From Micromonospora sp. NBC_00421 (GTDB taxonomy: Bacteria; Actinomycetota; Actinomycetes; Mycobacteriales; Micromonosporaceae), in contig NZ_CP107929.1 of the NCBI RefSeq assembly GCF_036017915.1, positions 4,716,001 through 4,780,000 on the forward strand: 64,000 nt of DNA, in the 5' to 3' direction. The position numbers and the translations under genes are program-made. The first letter of the stretch is position 1. Each line of letters starts with the position of its first letter. Of the stretch, positions 42,307-50,482 are shown piece by piece. The notes under the pieces are model-generated. The model worked only from the letters and a program-made list of their open reading frames with translations. It was not told where the DNA came from and made no database searches.

Positions 42307-42414
42307 GGCGGGCCGGGGGCGGGGGCGGGCGGAGTGGCAGGCAGGGGCGGGAGCAGGCAGGGCGGGGTGGGGTGGGGTGGGGTGGGGTGGGCGGGGTGGG
42401 GTGGGCGGGGTGGG

Positions 42415-44544
42415 TTACGGGGTGGGGCGGGATTGGGCGAAGGTGGCGAAGGCGGCGAGGGACTCGGGGTTGGCCAGGGCGCCCTTGGCGGCGGCCGAGT
42501 CGACCGGGGTGCCGGTGAGGATCTTCTTGACCGGCACCTCCAGTTTCTTGGACGACAGGGTGCGCGGGACCGCCCTGACCTGGTGGATCTCGTCGGGGAT
42601 GTGCCGGGGCGACAGCGCGGTACGCAGCTCGCGGGCGATCTTGCGGCGTAGCGCGTCGTCGAGCTCCAGGCCCTCGGCGAGCACCACGAACAGCAGCAAC
42701 TCCCCCGCACCGCCCTCGTCGTCCTCCAGGTGCACCACCACCGAGTCGACGACCTCGTCGAGGCTCTCCACCACCGAGTAGAACTCGGCCGTGCCGAGGC
42801 GTACCCCGCCCCGGTTGAGGGTGGCGTCGGAGCGACCGGTGATCACGCACCCGCCCCGCTCGTTGATGGTGATCCAGTCGCCGTGCCGCCATACCCCGGG
42901 ATAGACGTCGAAGTACGCCTCGGCGTAGCGGCGGCCGTCCGGGTCGTTCCAGAATCCCACAGGCATGCTCGGCATCGGCGCGGTGATCACCAGTTCGCCC
43001 AGCTCCCCGAGCACCGGGGTGCCGTCGGCCGAACGGGCCTCCACCTTCGCCCCGAGCGCCCGGCAGGTGATCTCACCGGCGTACACCGGTAGCAGCGGCA
43101 CCCCGCCGACGAAGCCGGTGCAGACGTCCGTCCCGCCGGACAGCGACTGGAGTTGGAGGTCGGTGCCGACCGTCTCGTACACCCAGGTGAAGCCCTCGGC
43201 GGGCAGCGGCGCACCGGTGGAACCGACCCCGCGCAGCGCGGACAGGTCGGCGATCTCGCTGGGCACCAGGCCGGCCTTGCGGCAGGCCAGCAGGAACGGC
43301 GCGGACGTGCCGAAGTACGTGGTGCCGGTCTCCTCGGCCAGCCGCCACAGCGAGCCGAGGTCGGGGTGGCCGGGGTTGCCGTCGAACAGCACGATCGTCG
43401 TCCCGACGGCCGGCCCGGAGACCAGGAAGTTCCACATCATCCAGCCGGTGGTGGTGAACCAGAAGAACCGGTCGGCCGGGCCGAGATCATGGTGCAGGGC
43501 CAGCATCTTGAGGTGTTCCAGCAGGATGCCGCCGTGCCCGTGCACGATCGGCTTCGGCAGGCCGGTGGTGCCGGAGGAGTAGAGCACGTAGAGCGGGTGG
43601 TCGAACGGCACCGGCGTGAAGGTCAGCGGCTCGTCGGTCTCCGCCGCCAACTCGGCCCAGCTCAGGCCATCCTGGGGTACGCCGTCCGGCGCGGCCTCCG
43701 TGCGATCGGCGGGGCCGTCAGGGCTGGCCGAGACAGAGCCGACGGGGTTGGCCGGGCTGGCCGGGACAGAGCCGGCAGCGGCAGGACCGGCAGCGGCAGC
43801 GGCAGCGGCAGCGGCAGGGCTGACGGAAGCAGGGTCGGCGGGGGCCAGCGGGTGCAGATAGGGGATGTCGACGGTATTGGTCAGCGACGGCAGGGCGGCC
43901 CGGATGGCGGCCACCTCGGCGCGTCGGTCGACAGGCTTGTCGCCGTACCGGTAGCCGTCCACGGCCACCAGGACCTTCGGCGCGATCTGCTGCCAGCGGT
44001 CGACGACGCTACGGGTACCGAACTCCGGGGCGCAGGACGAGAAGATCGCCCCCAGGCTGCTGGTCGCCAGCAGCAGCACGTACGTCTCGGGGATGTTCGG
44101 CGCGTACGCGGCCACCCGGTCCCCGGCGACCACGCCGAGCCGGCGCAGCCCGGCCGCCACCCGACGGACCTGTTCGCGCAGTTCGGCGGCGGTCAGGGTG
44201 ACCGGCGGACGGGTCTGGGAGTGCGCGACCACCACCGGGTCGGCGTCGGCCCGACCTGGCATCCGCAGCACGTTCTCGGCGTAGTTGAGCGTCGCGCCGG
44301 GGAACCACCGGGCACCCGGCATCGCCGGATCAGACAGGGTCGCCGTCGGCGGGGTGTGCGCCACCACCTCGAAGTGGTCCCAGATCGAGCGCCAGAAGGC
44401 GTCCAGATCGGTGACCGACCACTGCCACAGCGCGTCGTAGTCGGCGAAGTCCAGCCCCCGGTGCTCCCGCAGCCACCGCAGGTAGCCCCCGATCCGGGAC
44501 CGCTCGCGTACGTCCGCCGGCGGCGTCCACAGCACGTCACCCAC
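42415..44544 (-). CDS. aacS: Acetoacetate-CoA ligase
   Basis: The product has 709 residues. It activates acetoacetate (or a similar acid) with ATP and CoA. The N-terminal cap (GDVLWTPPADVRERSRIGGY, DFADYDALWQWSVTD) is typical of AacS. The adenylate motif YSSGTTGLPKPIVHG, TTTGWMMWNF and GRSDATLNRGGVRLGTAE also fit, with the catalytic lysine near SSKKLEVPVKKIL. The start is the GTG at 44544 after GGAGGGTGG. An Ala/Pro/Ser-rich insert of about 55 residues (about 240-295, coded partly by a GGCAGC repeat) is unusual. Confidence 0.9.
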   Translation of the reverse strand: MGDVLWTPPADVRERSRIGGYLRWLREHRGLDFADYDALWQWSVTDLDAFWRSIWDHFEVVAHTPPTATLSDPAMPGARWFPGATLNYAENVLRMPGRADADPVVVAHSQTRPPVTLTAAELREQVRRVAAGLRRLGVVAGDRVAAYAPNIPETYVLLLATSSLGAIFSSCAPEFGTRSVVDRWQQIAPKVLVAVDGYRYGDKPVDRRAEVAAIRAALPSLTNTVDIPYLHPLAPADPASVSPAAAAAAAAAGPAAAGSVPASPANPVGSVSASPDGPADRTEAAPDGVPQDGLSWAELAAETDEPLTFTPVPFDHPLYVLYSSGTTGLPKPIVHGHGGILLEHLKMLALHHDLGPADRFFWFTTTGWMMWNFLVSGPAVGTTIVLFDGNPGHPDLGSLWRLAEETGTTYFGTSAPFLLACRKAGLVPSEIADLSALRGVGSTGAPLPAEGFTWVYETVGTDLQLQSLSGGTDVCTGFVGGVPLLPVYAGEITCRALGAKVEARSADGTPVLGELGELVITAPMPSMPVGFWNDPDGRRYAEAYFDVYPGVWRHGDWITINERGGCVITGRSDATLNRGGVRLGTAEFYSVVESLDEVVDSVVVHLEDDEGGAGELLLFVVLAEGLELDDALRRKIARELRTALSPRHIPDEIHQVRAVPRTLSSKKLEVPVKKILTGTPVDSAAAKGALANPESLAAFATFAQSRPTP
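43784..43816. repeat. In-frame GGCAGC simple repeat within aacS
   Basis: A run of 6-bp GGCAGC units encodes part of the alanine tract of the acetoacetate-CoA ligase insert. Confidence 0.8.
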
Positions 44545-44753
44545 CGCTCCACCCTCCCTGAGGCCCCGCACGGCACTGTGCCCCGGGCCGTGACGCCATC
44601 TTGCCTACCTGCCAGCGCCATCATCCACACCGGCCCCCACCACCGAAACGTGCCCCGCGCACACAATCCGGCCTGCCACCCCCGGCAGCCCGCCCCGCAC
44701 CGCCCCCGCCGATCAAGCAGCCAGCTCCCACTGATCAAGCCGCCAGACCCCGC

Positions 44754-44809
44754 TGATCAAGAGGTTCGGGTCAACATCCCGCCCGGACCTGCCCCAAACC
44801 TCTTGATCA
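44754..44809. repeat. Family A inverted repeat
   Basis: The arms TGATCAAGAGGTTCGGGTC and CCCCAAACCTCTTGATCA pair with a mismatch or two. The loop is about 15 nt. Confidence 0.75.
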
Positions 44810-44852
44810 CCCAGCCGGGGCATCCCGCCCCGGCCGCACCGACGGGCTGGAG

Positions 44853-44916
44853 CCGGTGATCAAGAGGTTTGCGTCAACATTGAGCCCACACCTGACGCAA
44901 ACCTCTTGATCACCGG
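44853..44916. repeat. Family A inverted repeat, long stem
   Basis: The arms around GATCAAGAGGTTTGCGTC are exact reverse complements over 24 bp (CCGGTGATC to GCGTCA). The loop is about 16 nt. It is almost the same as the stem at 25594-25663. Confidence 0.85.
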
Positions 44917-44948
44917 GCCGGGACGCCGCAGCCGAAGGGCTGGGGGGT

Positions 44949-45008
44949 GGTGATCAAGAGGTTTGGGGCAGGACTGGGCGCGGAGTTGACGTAAGTCTCT
45001 TGATCACC
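44949..45008. repeat. Family A inverted repeat, imperfect
   Basis: GGTGATCAAGAG and CTCTTGATCACC pair perfectly at the outer 12 bp; the inner part is degenerate. It lies 69 bp from the thioesterase stop. Confidence 0.7.
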
Positions 45009-45077
45009 GGGGTGGGAAGGGGAGCCGGGCGGGGGTGGGGGGTGGGGGTGGGGGGTGGGGTGGGGGTGGGGGTGGGG

Positions 45078-45593
45078 TCAGGAGGCGCGGTGGGCTTGGA
45101 TGGCGCGGCGTTTGGCCAGGCGGTGGGCGCGGCGGATTTCCGCCTCCTTGTAGCGGCGGTGGTCGTCGGGGGTTTCCGGGAGGACTGGGCGGACCGGGCG
45201 GGGGGCGCCGGCTACGTCCACGCCGACGAAGACGAGGTAGGCCGTGGCCACCCGGACGGGTTCGTCCTCGGCCGAGTCCCAGCGCTCGGCGACCACCTTC
45301 ACACCCACCTCCATCGAGGTGTTGCCGGTCCAGTTGACCTGGGCGTGGGCGTGCACCAGGTCACCCACCCGGACGGGTTCGGAGAACACGATCTCGTCGA
45401 TCGAGGCGGTCACCGCCGTGCCGCCGCTGTGCCGGGCCGCCGCCGCGCCGGCCACGTCGTCGACGAACTTCATCAACACCCCACCGTGCACGGTTCCGTA
45501 CAGATTGACATCGACAGCGGTCATGATGCGACTCAGCGTGACCCGGGAGTACGACGTCGGCTTGCCGGCAGGGGTGGTGGGGTGCTCGGTCAT
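45078..45593 (-). CDS. Hotdog-fold acyl-CoA thioesterase
   Basis: The product has 171 residues. The core NLYGTVHGGVLMKFVDDVA holds the catalytic Asp-type helix of the YciA/BACH-like thioesterases. TASIDEIVFSEPVRVGDLV and SMEVGVKVVAERWD complete the hotdog fold. The basic tail (RRAHRLAKRRAIQAHR) is typical. It hydrolyses acyl-CoA to free acid and CoA in the cytoplasm. The next gene upstream is divergent, 23 bp away. Confidence 0.87.
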   Translation of the reverse strand: MTEHPTTPAGKPTSYSRVTLSRIMTAVDVNLYGTVHGGVLMKFVDDVAGAAAARHSGGTAVTASIDEIVFSEPVRVGDLVHAHAQVNWTGNTSMEVGVKVVAERWDSAEDEPVRVATAYLVFVGVDVAGAPRPVRPVLPETPDDHRRYKEAEIRRAHRLAKRRAIQAHRAS

Positions 45594-45616
45594 GGCAGAA
45601 ACGGTACGGTGCGCCA

Positions 45617-46291
45617 ATGCGACATCTCTGGAGCTTCCTCGCCGGGTTGGTGGTGGCACCCGTCACGTGGGTGCTGATCACTCTCGGGCAGGACGGGTCG
45701 GGCCGGACCGTGGACCGCTGGGTGGAGATCGGCACGTACAGCACGGCCAACCTGATCGAGCCGGCCGTCTACCTCGGCGTCGCCGGCATCCTGCTCGGCC
45801 TGGTCGGCACGCTGCGCACCTCACCGGCCGGCCCGCTCGTCGCCGGGCTGCTGCTGGTCACCCCGTACGTCGGGATGTTCATCGCACCGTTCACCGTGCT
45901 CGACCGGATCCCGACCGGCTGGAAGGTGCTCGGCGACCCGCTGCCGCTGCGCCAACCGGTGCAGAACGGCACCCTGTTCCTGATCGGCCTGCTGCTGCTG
46001 GTGGCCGTGTTCAGCGCCCAGCGGTGGCGGCGCTGGCCGCAACCGGTGACGGGGACGGAACCGGCCCCGGCCGACTACGACACCCCGCCGCCGCCCAGCT
46101 ACGCCACGAGCGACTGGCCGCCGGCCGGTCCGCCCGCCCGCAGCGAGCCGGACACCGCGCCGCTCACCCTCGGCTACCCGGACCTGGACACCCCCACCGA
46201 GCCACTGCCCCGGCGGACCGGCACCGAGTCCCCGTGGTCCGCGCCGCCGCGCTACGGCGCGAAGCCGGAGAACAGCACCGAGAACCGTTGA
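45617..46291 (+). CDS. Small membrane protein with disordered tail, unknown function
   Basis: The product has 224 residues. Four hydrophobic segments lie at about 5-22, 50-68, 75-93 and 117-135. A Pro-rich cytoplasmic tail follows (PPPPSYATSDWPPAGPP). No family is recognised. It begins 23 bp from the divergent thioesterase, and a strong hairpin follows its stop. Confidence 0.7.
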   Translation: MRHLWSFLAGLVVAPVTWVLITLGQDGSGRTVDRWVEIGTYSTANLIEPAVYLGVAGILLGLVGTLRTSPAGPLVAGLLLVTPYVGMFIAPFTVLDRIPTGWKVLGDPLPLRQPVQNGTLFLIGLLLLVAVFSAQRWRRWPQPVTGTEPAPADYDTPPPPSYATSDWPPAGPPARSEPDTAPLTLGYPDLDTPTEPLPRRTGTESPWSAPPRYGAKPENSTENR

Positions 46292-46297
46292 CCGCCG

Positions 46298-46328
46298 TCG
46301 GGTGGGCCGGCAGGACCGGCCCACCCGA
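46298..46328. terminator. Bidirectional hairpin terminator
   Basis: A perfect 13-bp stem (TCGGGTGGGCCGG and complement) with a 5-nt loop lies 6 bp after the plus-strand stop at 46291 and before the convergent DUF397 stop at 46437. No T-tract follows, as is common in high-GC actinobacteria. Confidence 0.7.
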
Positions 46329-46436
46329 GCCGACCCATCTACTCGCCAAGGTTGAGGGCGGCCACTGCAACGAGGTGAAGCGACGGGCGGCAGGTCAACC
46401 GCCGTCCTGCCGTCGCCGGATGGCAGGCCAGAGCAG

Positions 46437-46616
46437 TCAGTGCGACGCCTTAAGGCCGCTGATGAACGCATCCCAGACGGCAGGCTCGAAGCTCAGCGTG
46501 CCGGCGTCGGAGGCCTTGGAGTCGCGGACGTCGACCTGCACACCCCGATCCCGCACCTCGACGCACTGGCCGTTGCTGCCGGACCGGCTCGACGTGCGCC
46601 AGGCGTTACGTTCCAT
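46437..46616 (-). CDS. DUF397 protein (short)
   Basis: The product has 59 residues, read from the ATG at 46616 to TGA at 46437. The pattern is AWRTSSRSGSNGQCVEVRD, then VDVRDSKASDAG and LSFEPAVWDAFISGL. The start lies 11 bp inside the end of the XRE regulator gene. Like the module at 20962-22096, this pair should act together on transcription. Confidence 0.9.
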   Translation of the reverse strand: MERNAWRTSSRSGSNGQCVEVRDRGVQVDVRDSKASDAGTLSFEPAVWDAFISGLKASH

Positions 46617-47454
46617 GCTCGCTCAACTCCCTGATGAACTTGATCGACTCGGCGGGCGACATAGCCAGCGTCTTCAGATTGTCGTACGCCGCCGACAGCC
46701 GCGCCAGGTCGCGGCTCGACTCCAGGAACAGTTCGCCGGCAAGGGTTTCGATGTAGCCCAACGGCGGGTCGTCCGGCTCGAAGGCGAGCAGGACGAAGCC
46801 ACTACCGTCGGCCAGATGAGCGCCGGCCTCGAAGCGCAACACCTGGATCGTGACGTTCGGCAGCCGACTCAGCGTGACCAGGTGGTGGAGTTGCTCCCGC
46901 AGTACGTCCGGACCGCCGACCTCGGTCCGCACCGAGGCCTCGGAGAGGATCGCGTGCATCCGCAGCGGTGTCGGCTTGCGGTGCAGGACCTCTTGACGGG
47001 TCATCCGGGCGGTGACCCGCTGCTTGATCCCCTCCGGGTCGGTCTCCCGGCCGATGACGCTGACCTCGCGGGCGTACGCCTCGGTCTGCAGTAGACCGGG
47101 CACCAGCATCGGCTCGAAGTTCTTGAGCTCGACGGCTTCGGTCTCGTACGCGATGTAGGTGGCGTACTTGCCGCCGAGCCGCTGCCACCAGCCCTCCTCA
47201 CGCAGGCCACGGGCCTGCTCCAACAGGGAGATGCCGGCTTCACTGTCAATCTTGACGCCGTAGGTGACCAGCAGCTCCATGACGTCCCCGGCACGAAGCT
47301 TGATCTCGCCGGACTCGATCCGGCTGATCCGGGACGACGAGCAGCAGACGATCTCTGCTGCCCGATCGCCGGTCAGCCCCTTTGCCTCGCGGAGCTTACG
47401 CAGCTCCCGGCCGAGTCGGCGAGATCGTGGCGTTGCGGGAGTGAATCGAGACAT
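46606..47454 (-). CDS. XRE-family regulator with DUF5753 domain
   Basis: The product has 282 residues. The helix-turn-helix at about 13-65 contains LTGDRAAEIVCCSSSRISRI. The DUF5753 core has NFEPMLVPGLLQTEAYAREV, LRMHAILSEASVRTEVG, NVTIQVLRFEAGAH and the lower strand GYIETLAGELFLES. The ATG at 47454 has no clear ribosome binding site, so a leaderless message or the start at 47478 is possible. It partners with the overlapping DUF397 gene. Confidence 0.88.
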   Translation of the reverse strand: MSRFTPATPRSRRLGRELRKLREAKGLTGDRAAEIVCCSSSRISRIESGEIKLRAGDVMELLVTYGVKIDSEAGISLLEQARGLREEGWWQRLGGKYATYIAYETEAVELKNFEPMLVPGLLQTEAYAREVSVIGRETDPEGIKQRVTARMTRQEVLHRKPTPLRMHAILSEASVRTEVGGPDVLREQLHHLVTLSRLPNVTIQVLRFEAGAHLADGSGFVLLAFEPDDPPLGYIETLAGELFLESSRDLARLSAAYDNLKTLAMSPAESIKFIRELSEHGT

Positions 47455-47634
47455 GCACACATCGTCACCCAGCATCACCAGATTGTCACCCCTAACCTGA
47501 GGAGCATCAACCCGACAGGGAACTTAGGCTTGCGCAGCATCACTTGATGGGGGACTCTAGTTACGCGCTGAACACGCTCCGCAACGTCCACAGTCAAGTG
47601 CGTGACGGGAGCACGCCAGCGTCCCGCCCTTGGC

Positions 47635-47808
47635 ATGCCAGAAAGTGAGGATGCTGTGGTTTCCGGAGTGGTGATGTTGGTGTTCGGTGGCCTGGTGCCG
47701 GGCTTTCTGGTCGGGTTGCTGGCGTTCCGGGTCAAGTCGAGGTGGTGTCCGCGCTGCGGGGAGTCCACCACCACCGCCGTCCACCCGCCGATAGGGCGGA
47801 ACCGGTGA
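47635..47808 (+). CDS. Small single-helix membrane protein with zinc-ribbon CPRCG
   Basis: The product has about 57 residues. A hydrophobic helix (GVVMLVFGGLVPGFLVGLLA) precedes a short tail with WCPRCG, a half zinc-binding knuckle. An internal GTG at 47656 preceded by GTGAGG is an alternative start. Its stop overlaps the GTG of the next regulator gene (GTGA), so translation is coupled. Function unknown; perhaps a membrane partner of that regulator. Confidence 0.55.
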   Translation: MPESEDAVVSGVVMLVFGGLVPGFLVGLLAFRVKSRWCPRCGESTTTAVHPPIGRNR

Positions 47809-48953
47809 CCCGGCCGGTCCTGCCCGACGCCGACGAGTTGCCGATCGGCCGGCGGGTGGCCCGCTGGCGGGTGCGCCGCCGGATGACCCAGCAGATGCTC
47901 GCCGACCGCCTCGGCAAGTCCAAGAGCTGGGTGGACAAGGTCGAACGCGGCGTGCGCAGCCTCGACCGGTACTCGACCGTCCAGGAGATCGCCGAGGTGC
48001 TGCGCCTCGACCCGGCCGCCCTGCTCGACCCCCGCAGGCCGCTACCGGCCGTGACAGTCGGCCTCGACGGGGTCGACGCGGTCCGCGCCGCCCTGGCCCG
48101 CTACCACCACCGGCCCGCCCGGACGGTGTCGCCCGACGAGGTGCAACGGCACGTCGCGCATGCCTGGCTCACCTACCAGCATGCCCACTACACCCAGCTT
48201 CTCCGGGCCCTGCCCACCCTGCTCGACGCCGCCCACGCCACGCCGGGACCGCTGGTGTCCGCGTACCGGATCACCGCCTCGGTGCTGGTCAAGCTCGGGG
48301 AGGCCGACCTCGGTTGGCTCGCCGCCGACCGGGCCGTCGCCGCCGCCGTGGGCGACCCCGTCCGCGCCGGCACCGCCACCATCGCCGCAGCCCAGGCACT
48401 GCGCGCGCTCGGCCGCGACCGGCTCGCCCTCACCGCCGCCGTCGCCGCCATCGGCACCGCCGCCGACGACGCGGTACGGGGAACGCTGTTCCTCCAGGCC
48501 GCGCTGGCCGCCGCCGGCTGCGGCGACGGCCGCCGCGCCGACCACCTGATCGACCACGCCACCGTTCTCGCCGACCGGTGTACGAGCGACGACGACCCGC
48601 ACCACACCGCATTCGGCCCCGTCGCCGTGCTGCTGGCCCGATTCCTCACCGCCCAACGTCTCGGTGACACGGCCGAGGCCGTCTACCGCCACGAGAAGGC
48701 CATCGGCCGCGACGACTGGCGTCGGCTCCCCGTCGAGCATCGGGCCGCGCACCTCGTCGACGCCGCCCGCGCCTACCTCGACGCCGGTGACCCCACCGCC
48801 GCCGGTCGTACGCTGGTCGACGCCGACGCCATCGCGCCCGCCGAGGTCCGCTACCGCCCCGCCGCGCGTACCCTCGTCGCCGAGATCGCCCGCAGCGGCC
48901 CGCCAGCCGCCGGCGTGGCCCGCCTCGCCACCACCCTCGGCCTCACCCGCTGA
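47805..48953 (+). CDS. Helix-turn-helix regulator with TPR-like C-terminus
   Basis: The product has 382 residues. The helix-turn-helix RRRMTQQMLADRLGKSKSWV lies near residues 20-50. The remainder is Ala-rich helical hairpins (LTYQHAHYTQLLRALPTLLD, ADLGWLAADRAVAAAVGD) typical of the TPR/NB-like regulators of actinobacteria. No enzyme motif is seen. The GTG at 47805 overlaps the small gene before it. Target genes are not evident. Confidence 0.82.
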   Translation: MTRPVLPDADELPIGRRVARWRVRRRMTQQMLADRLGKSKSWVDKVERGVRSLDRYSTVQEIAEVLRLDPAALLDPRRPLPAVTVGLDGVDAVRAALARYHHRPARTVSPDEVQRHVAHAWLTYQHAHYTQLLRALPTLLDAAHATPGPLVSAYRITASVLVKLGEADLGWLAADRAVAAAVGDPVRAGTATIAAAQALRALGRDRLALTAAVAAIGTAADDAVRGTLFLQAALAAAGCGDGRRADHLIDHATVLADRCTSDDDPHHTAFGPVAVLLARFLTAQRLGDTAEAVYRHEKAIGRDDWRRLPVEHRAAHLVDAARAYLDAGDPTAAGRTLVDADAIAPAEVRYRPAARTLVAEIARSGPPAAGVARLATTLGLTR

Positions 48954-49003
48954 CCCGCCGGCAGCCTCACATCGAGGTCGACGGCAGCTCACGGAACTTG
49001 ACA

Positions 49004-49039
49004 CCTACTTCGCACCTTGCCTGTCAGGTGCGAAGTAGG
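49004..49039. terminator. Bidirectional hairpin terminator
   Basis: A perfect 14-bp stem (CCTACTTCGCACCT and complement) with an 8-nt loop lies between the convergent stops at 48953 and 49072. It is flanked by no T-tract. Confidence 0.7.
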
Positions 49040-49071
49040 CGTCCGGAACGGAAGAGCTACGAGACAGGCGG

Positions 49072-50235
49072 TCATTCCTTGAGGAGTTGGCGGGCCATGA
49101 CGATGCGTTGGACCTGGTTGGTGCCTTCGTAGATCTGGGTGATCTTGGCGTCGCGCATCATCCGTTCGACGGGGTAGTCGCGGGTGTAGCCGTACCCGCC
49201 CAGCAACTGCACCGCGTCGGTGGTGATCTCCATCGCCGCGTCCGACGCGAAACACTTGGCCGCCGCACCGAAGTAGGTCAGGTCGGCGTCGCCGCGCTCG
49301 GACTTCCCCGCCGCCGCATACGTCAACTGCCGGGCCGCCTCCAGCTTCATGCCCATGTCGGCGAGCATGAACTGCACGCCCTGGAACTCCGCGACCGCCT
49401 TGCCGAACTGCTTACGCTCCCGCACGTAACCCTTGGCGTAGTCGAGTGCGCCCTGGGCGATCCCGACGGCCTGGGCGGCGATCGTCACCCGGGTGTGGTC
49501 CAGGGTCCGCATCGCGGTGCCGAACCCGGTCCCCGGCTCACCGATGATCCGGTCGGCCGGAATCCGCACGTTGTCGAGGTAGACCTCCCGGGTCGGGGAG
49601 CCCTTGATACCGAGCTTCTTCTCCGGCGCGCCGAAGCTGACCCCCGGGTCGGACTTCTCCACCACGAACGCCGAGATCCCCCGGGACCGGGCGGCCGGGT
49701 CGGTCACCGCGAACACCGTGTAGAACTCCGAGACACCGGCGTTGGTGATCCACCGCTTCACCCCGTTGAGCACCCAGTGATCACCGTCACGCACCGCCCG
49801 GGTGCTCATCGACGCCGCGTCACTGCCCGCCTCCGGCTCCGACAGGCAGTACGAGAACATCCCCTCACCGGCGGCCACCGGGGTCAGGTAACGCCGCTTC
49901 AACTCCTCGGAGCCGGCCAGGATCAGCGGCATCGTGCCGAGCTTGTTCACCGCCGGGATCAACGACGACGACGCGCAGGCCCGCGCCACCTCCTCGATCA
50001 CGATCGCGGTGGCCAGGGCATCCGCACCGGCCCCGCCGTACTCGACCGGGACGTGCGGGGCGTGGAAGTCGGCGGCCCGCAACGCGTCGTACGACGACCG
50101 GGGGAACTCACCGGTCTCGTCGGCCTCCGCCGCGTACGGTGCGACCTTCGCGGCACAGACCGCGCGGACCGCCTCGCGGATCGCGTCGTGCTCCTCGGGC
50201 AACCGGTAGACGTCGAACGTCTGCTCTGCGGCCAT
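49072..50235 (-). CDS. Acyl-CoA dehydrogenase (FadE25 type)
   Basis: The product has 387 residues. FAD-dependent alpha,beta-oxidation of an acyl-CoA. The segments CLSEPEAGSDAASMSTRAVR, KRWITNAGVSEFY, MRTLDHTRVTIAAQAVG and TQIYEGTNQVQRIVMARQ (with the catalytic Glu) define the family. In mycobacteria the homologue (Rv3274c) is next to purE/purK; here ugd and the giant membrane gene lie between. Substrate chain type is not visible. Confidence 0.93.
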   Translation of the reverse strand: MAAEQTFDVYRLPEEHDAIREAVRAVCAAKVAPYAAEADETGEFPRSSYDALRAADFHAPHVPVEYGGAGADALATAIVIEEVARACASSSLIPAVNKLGTMPLILAGSEELKRRYLTPVAAGEGMFSYCLSEPEAGSDAASMSTRAVRDGDHWVLNGVKRWITNAGVSEFYTVFAVTDPAARSRGISAFVVEKSDPGVSFGAPEKKLGIKGSPTREVYLDNVRIPADRIIGEPGTGFGTAMRTLDHTRVTIAAQAVGIAQGALDYAKGYVRERKQFGKAVAEFQGVQFMLADMGMKLEAARQLTYAAAGKSERGDADLTYFGAAAKCFASDAAMEITTDAVQLLGGYGYTRDYPVERMMRDAKITQIYEGTNQVQRIVMARQLLKE

Positions 50236-50482
50236 GTCGACCCTCCCATTTCACCGCTATCATGCGCAGTCTGTGACGTCCTGCCGGCCGCCGACTGCCG
50301 CAGAATGAAGAATAGCCATCGCGACCCCTGCCATGTTACCGACAGGTAGGATCACGCCGCACGGCCCCCGGAAGCGCACAACTACGCTGACAGGACGACA
50401 GGTTTTCCATCGGTGCCGGGCCAGGCGCCGCAGCCGATTGCGACGCAGTGAAGCGCCGCCAGCGCGAGCGGAGAAGACAGGC

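Larger units (their letters stand above)
42060..42414. other. Convergent intergenic region with C/G tracts and two palindromes
   Basis: No gene. The plus strand is C-rich from the stop at 42059 to about 42160. Then come two family A palindromes, and then a G-rich tract (GGGGT repeats) to the stop at 42415. Each converging transcript thus meets a C-rich tract before the hairpins. Confidence 0.7.
44545..45077. other. Intergenic region with three family A palindromes
   Basis: No gene in 533 bp. The first 150 bp should contain the aacS promoter. Then follow GATCAAG-rich sequence, three hairpins and a G-rich stretch (44945-45077) that is C-rich in the transcript of the thioesterase ending at 45078. 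Confidence 0.65.

Noticed and set aside
42300..42414. G-quadruplex in mRNA from GGGGT runs
   Set aside because: The G-rich strand is the plus strand, whereas the gene ending here is on the minus strand, so its RNA is C-rich. A DNA quadruplex remains possible but nothing supports it.
50336..50482. Promoter of ugd (TAGGAT near 50346)
   Set aside because: A TAGGAT -10-like hexamer is present, but no convincing -35 element lies at the right distance, so it was not listed as a feature.
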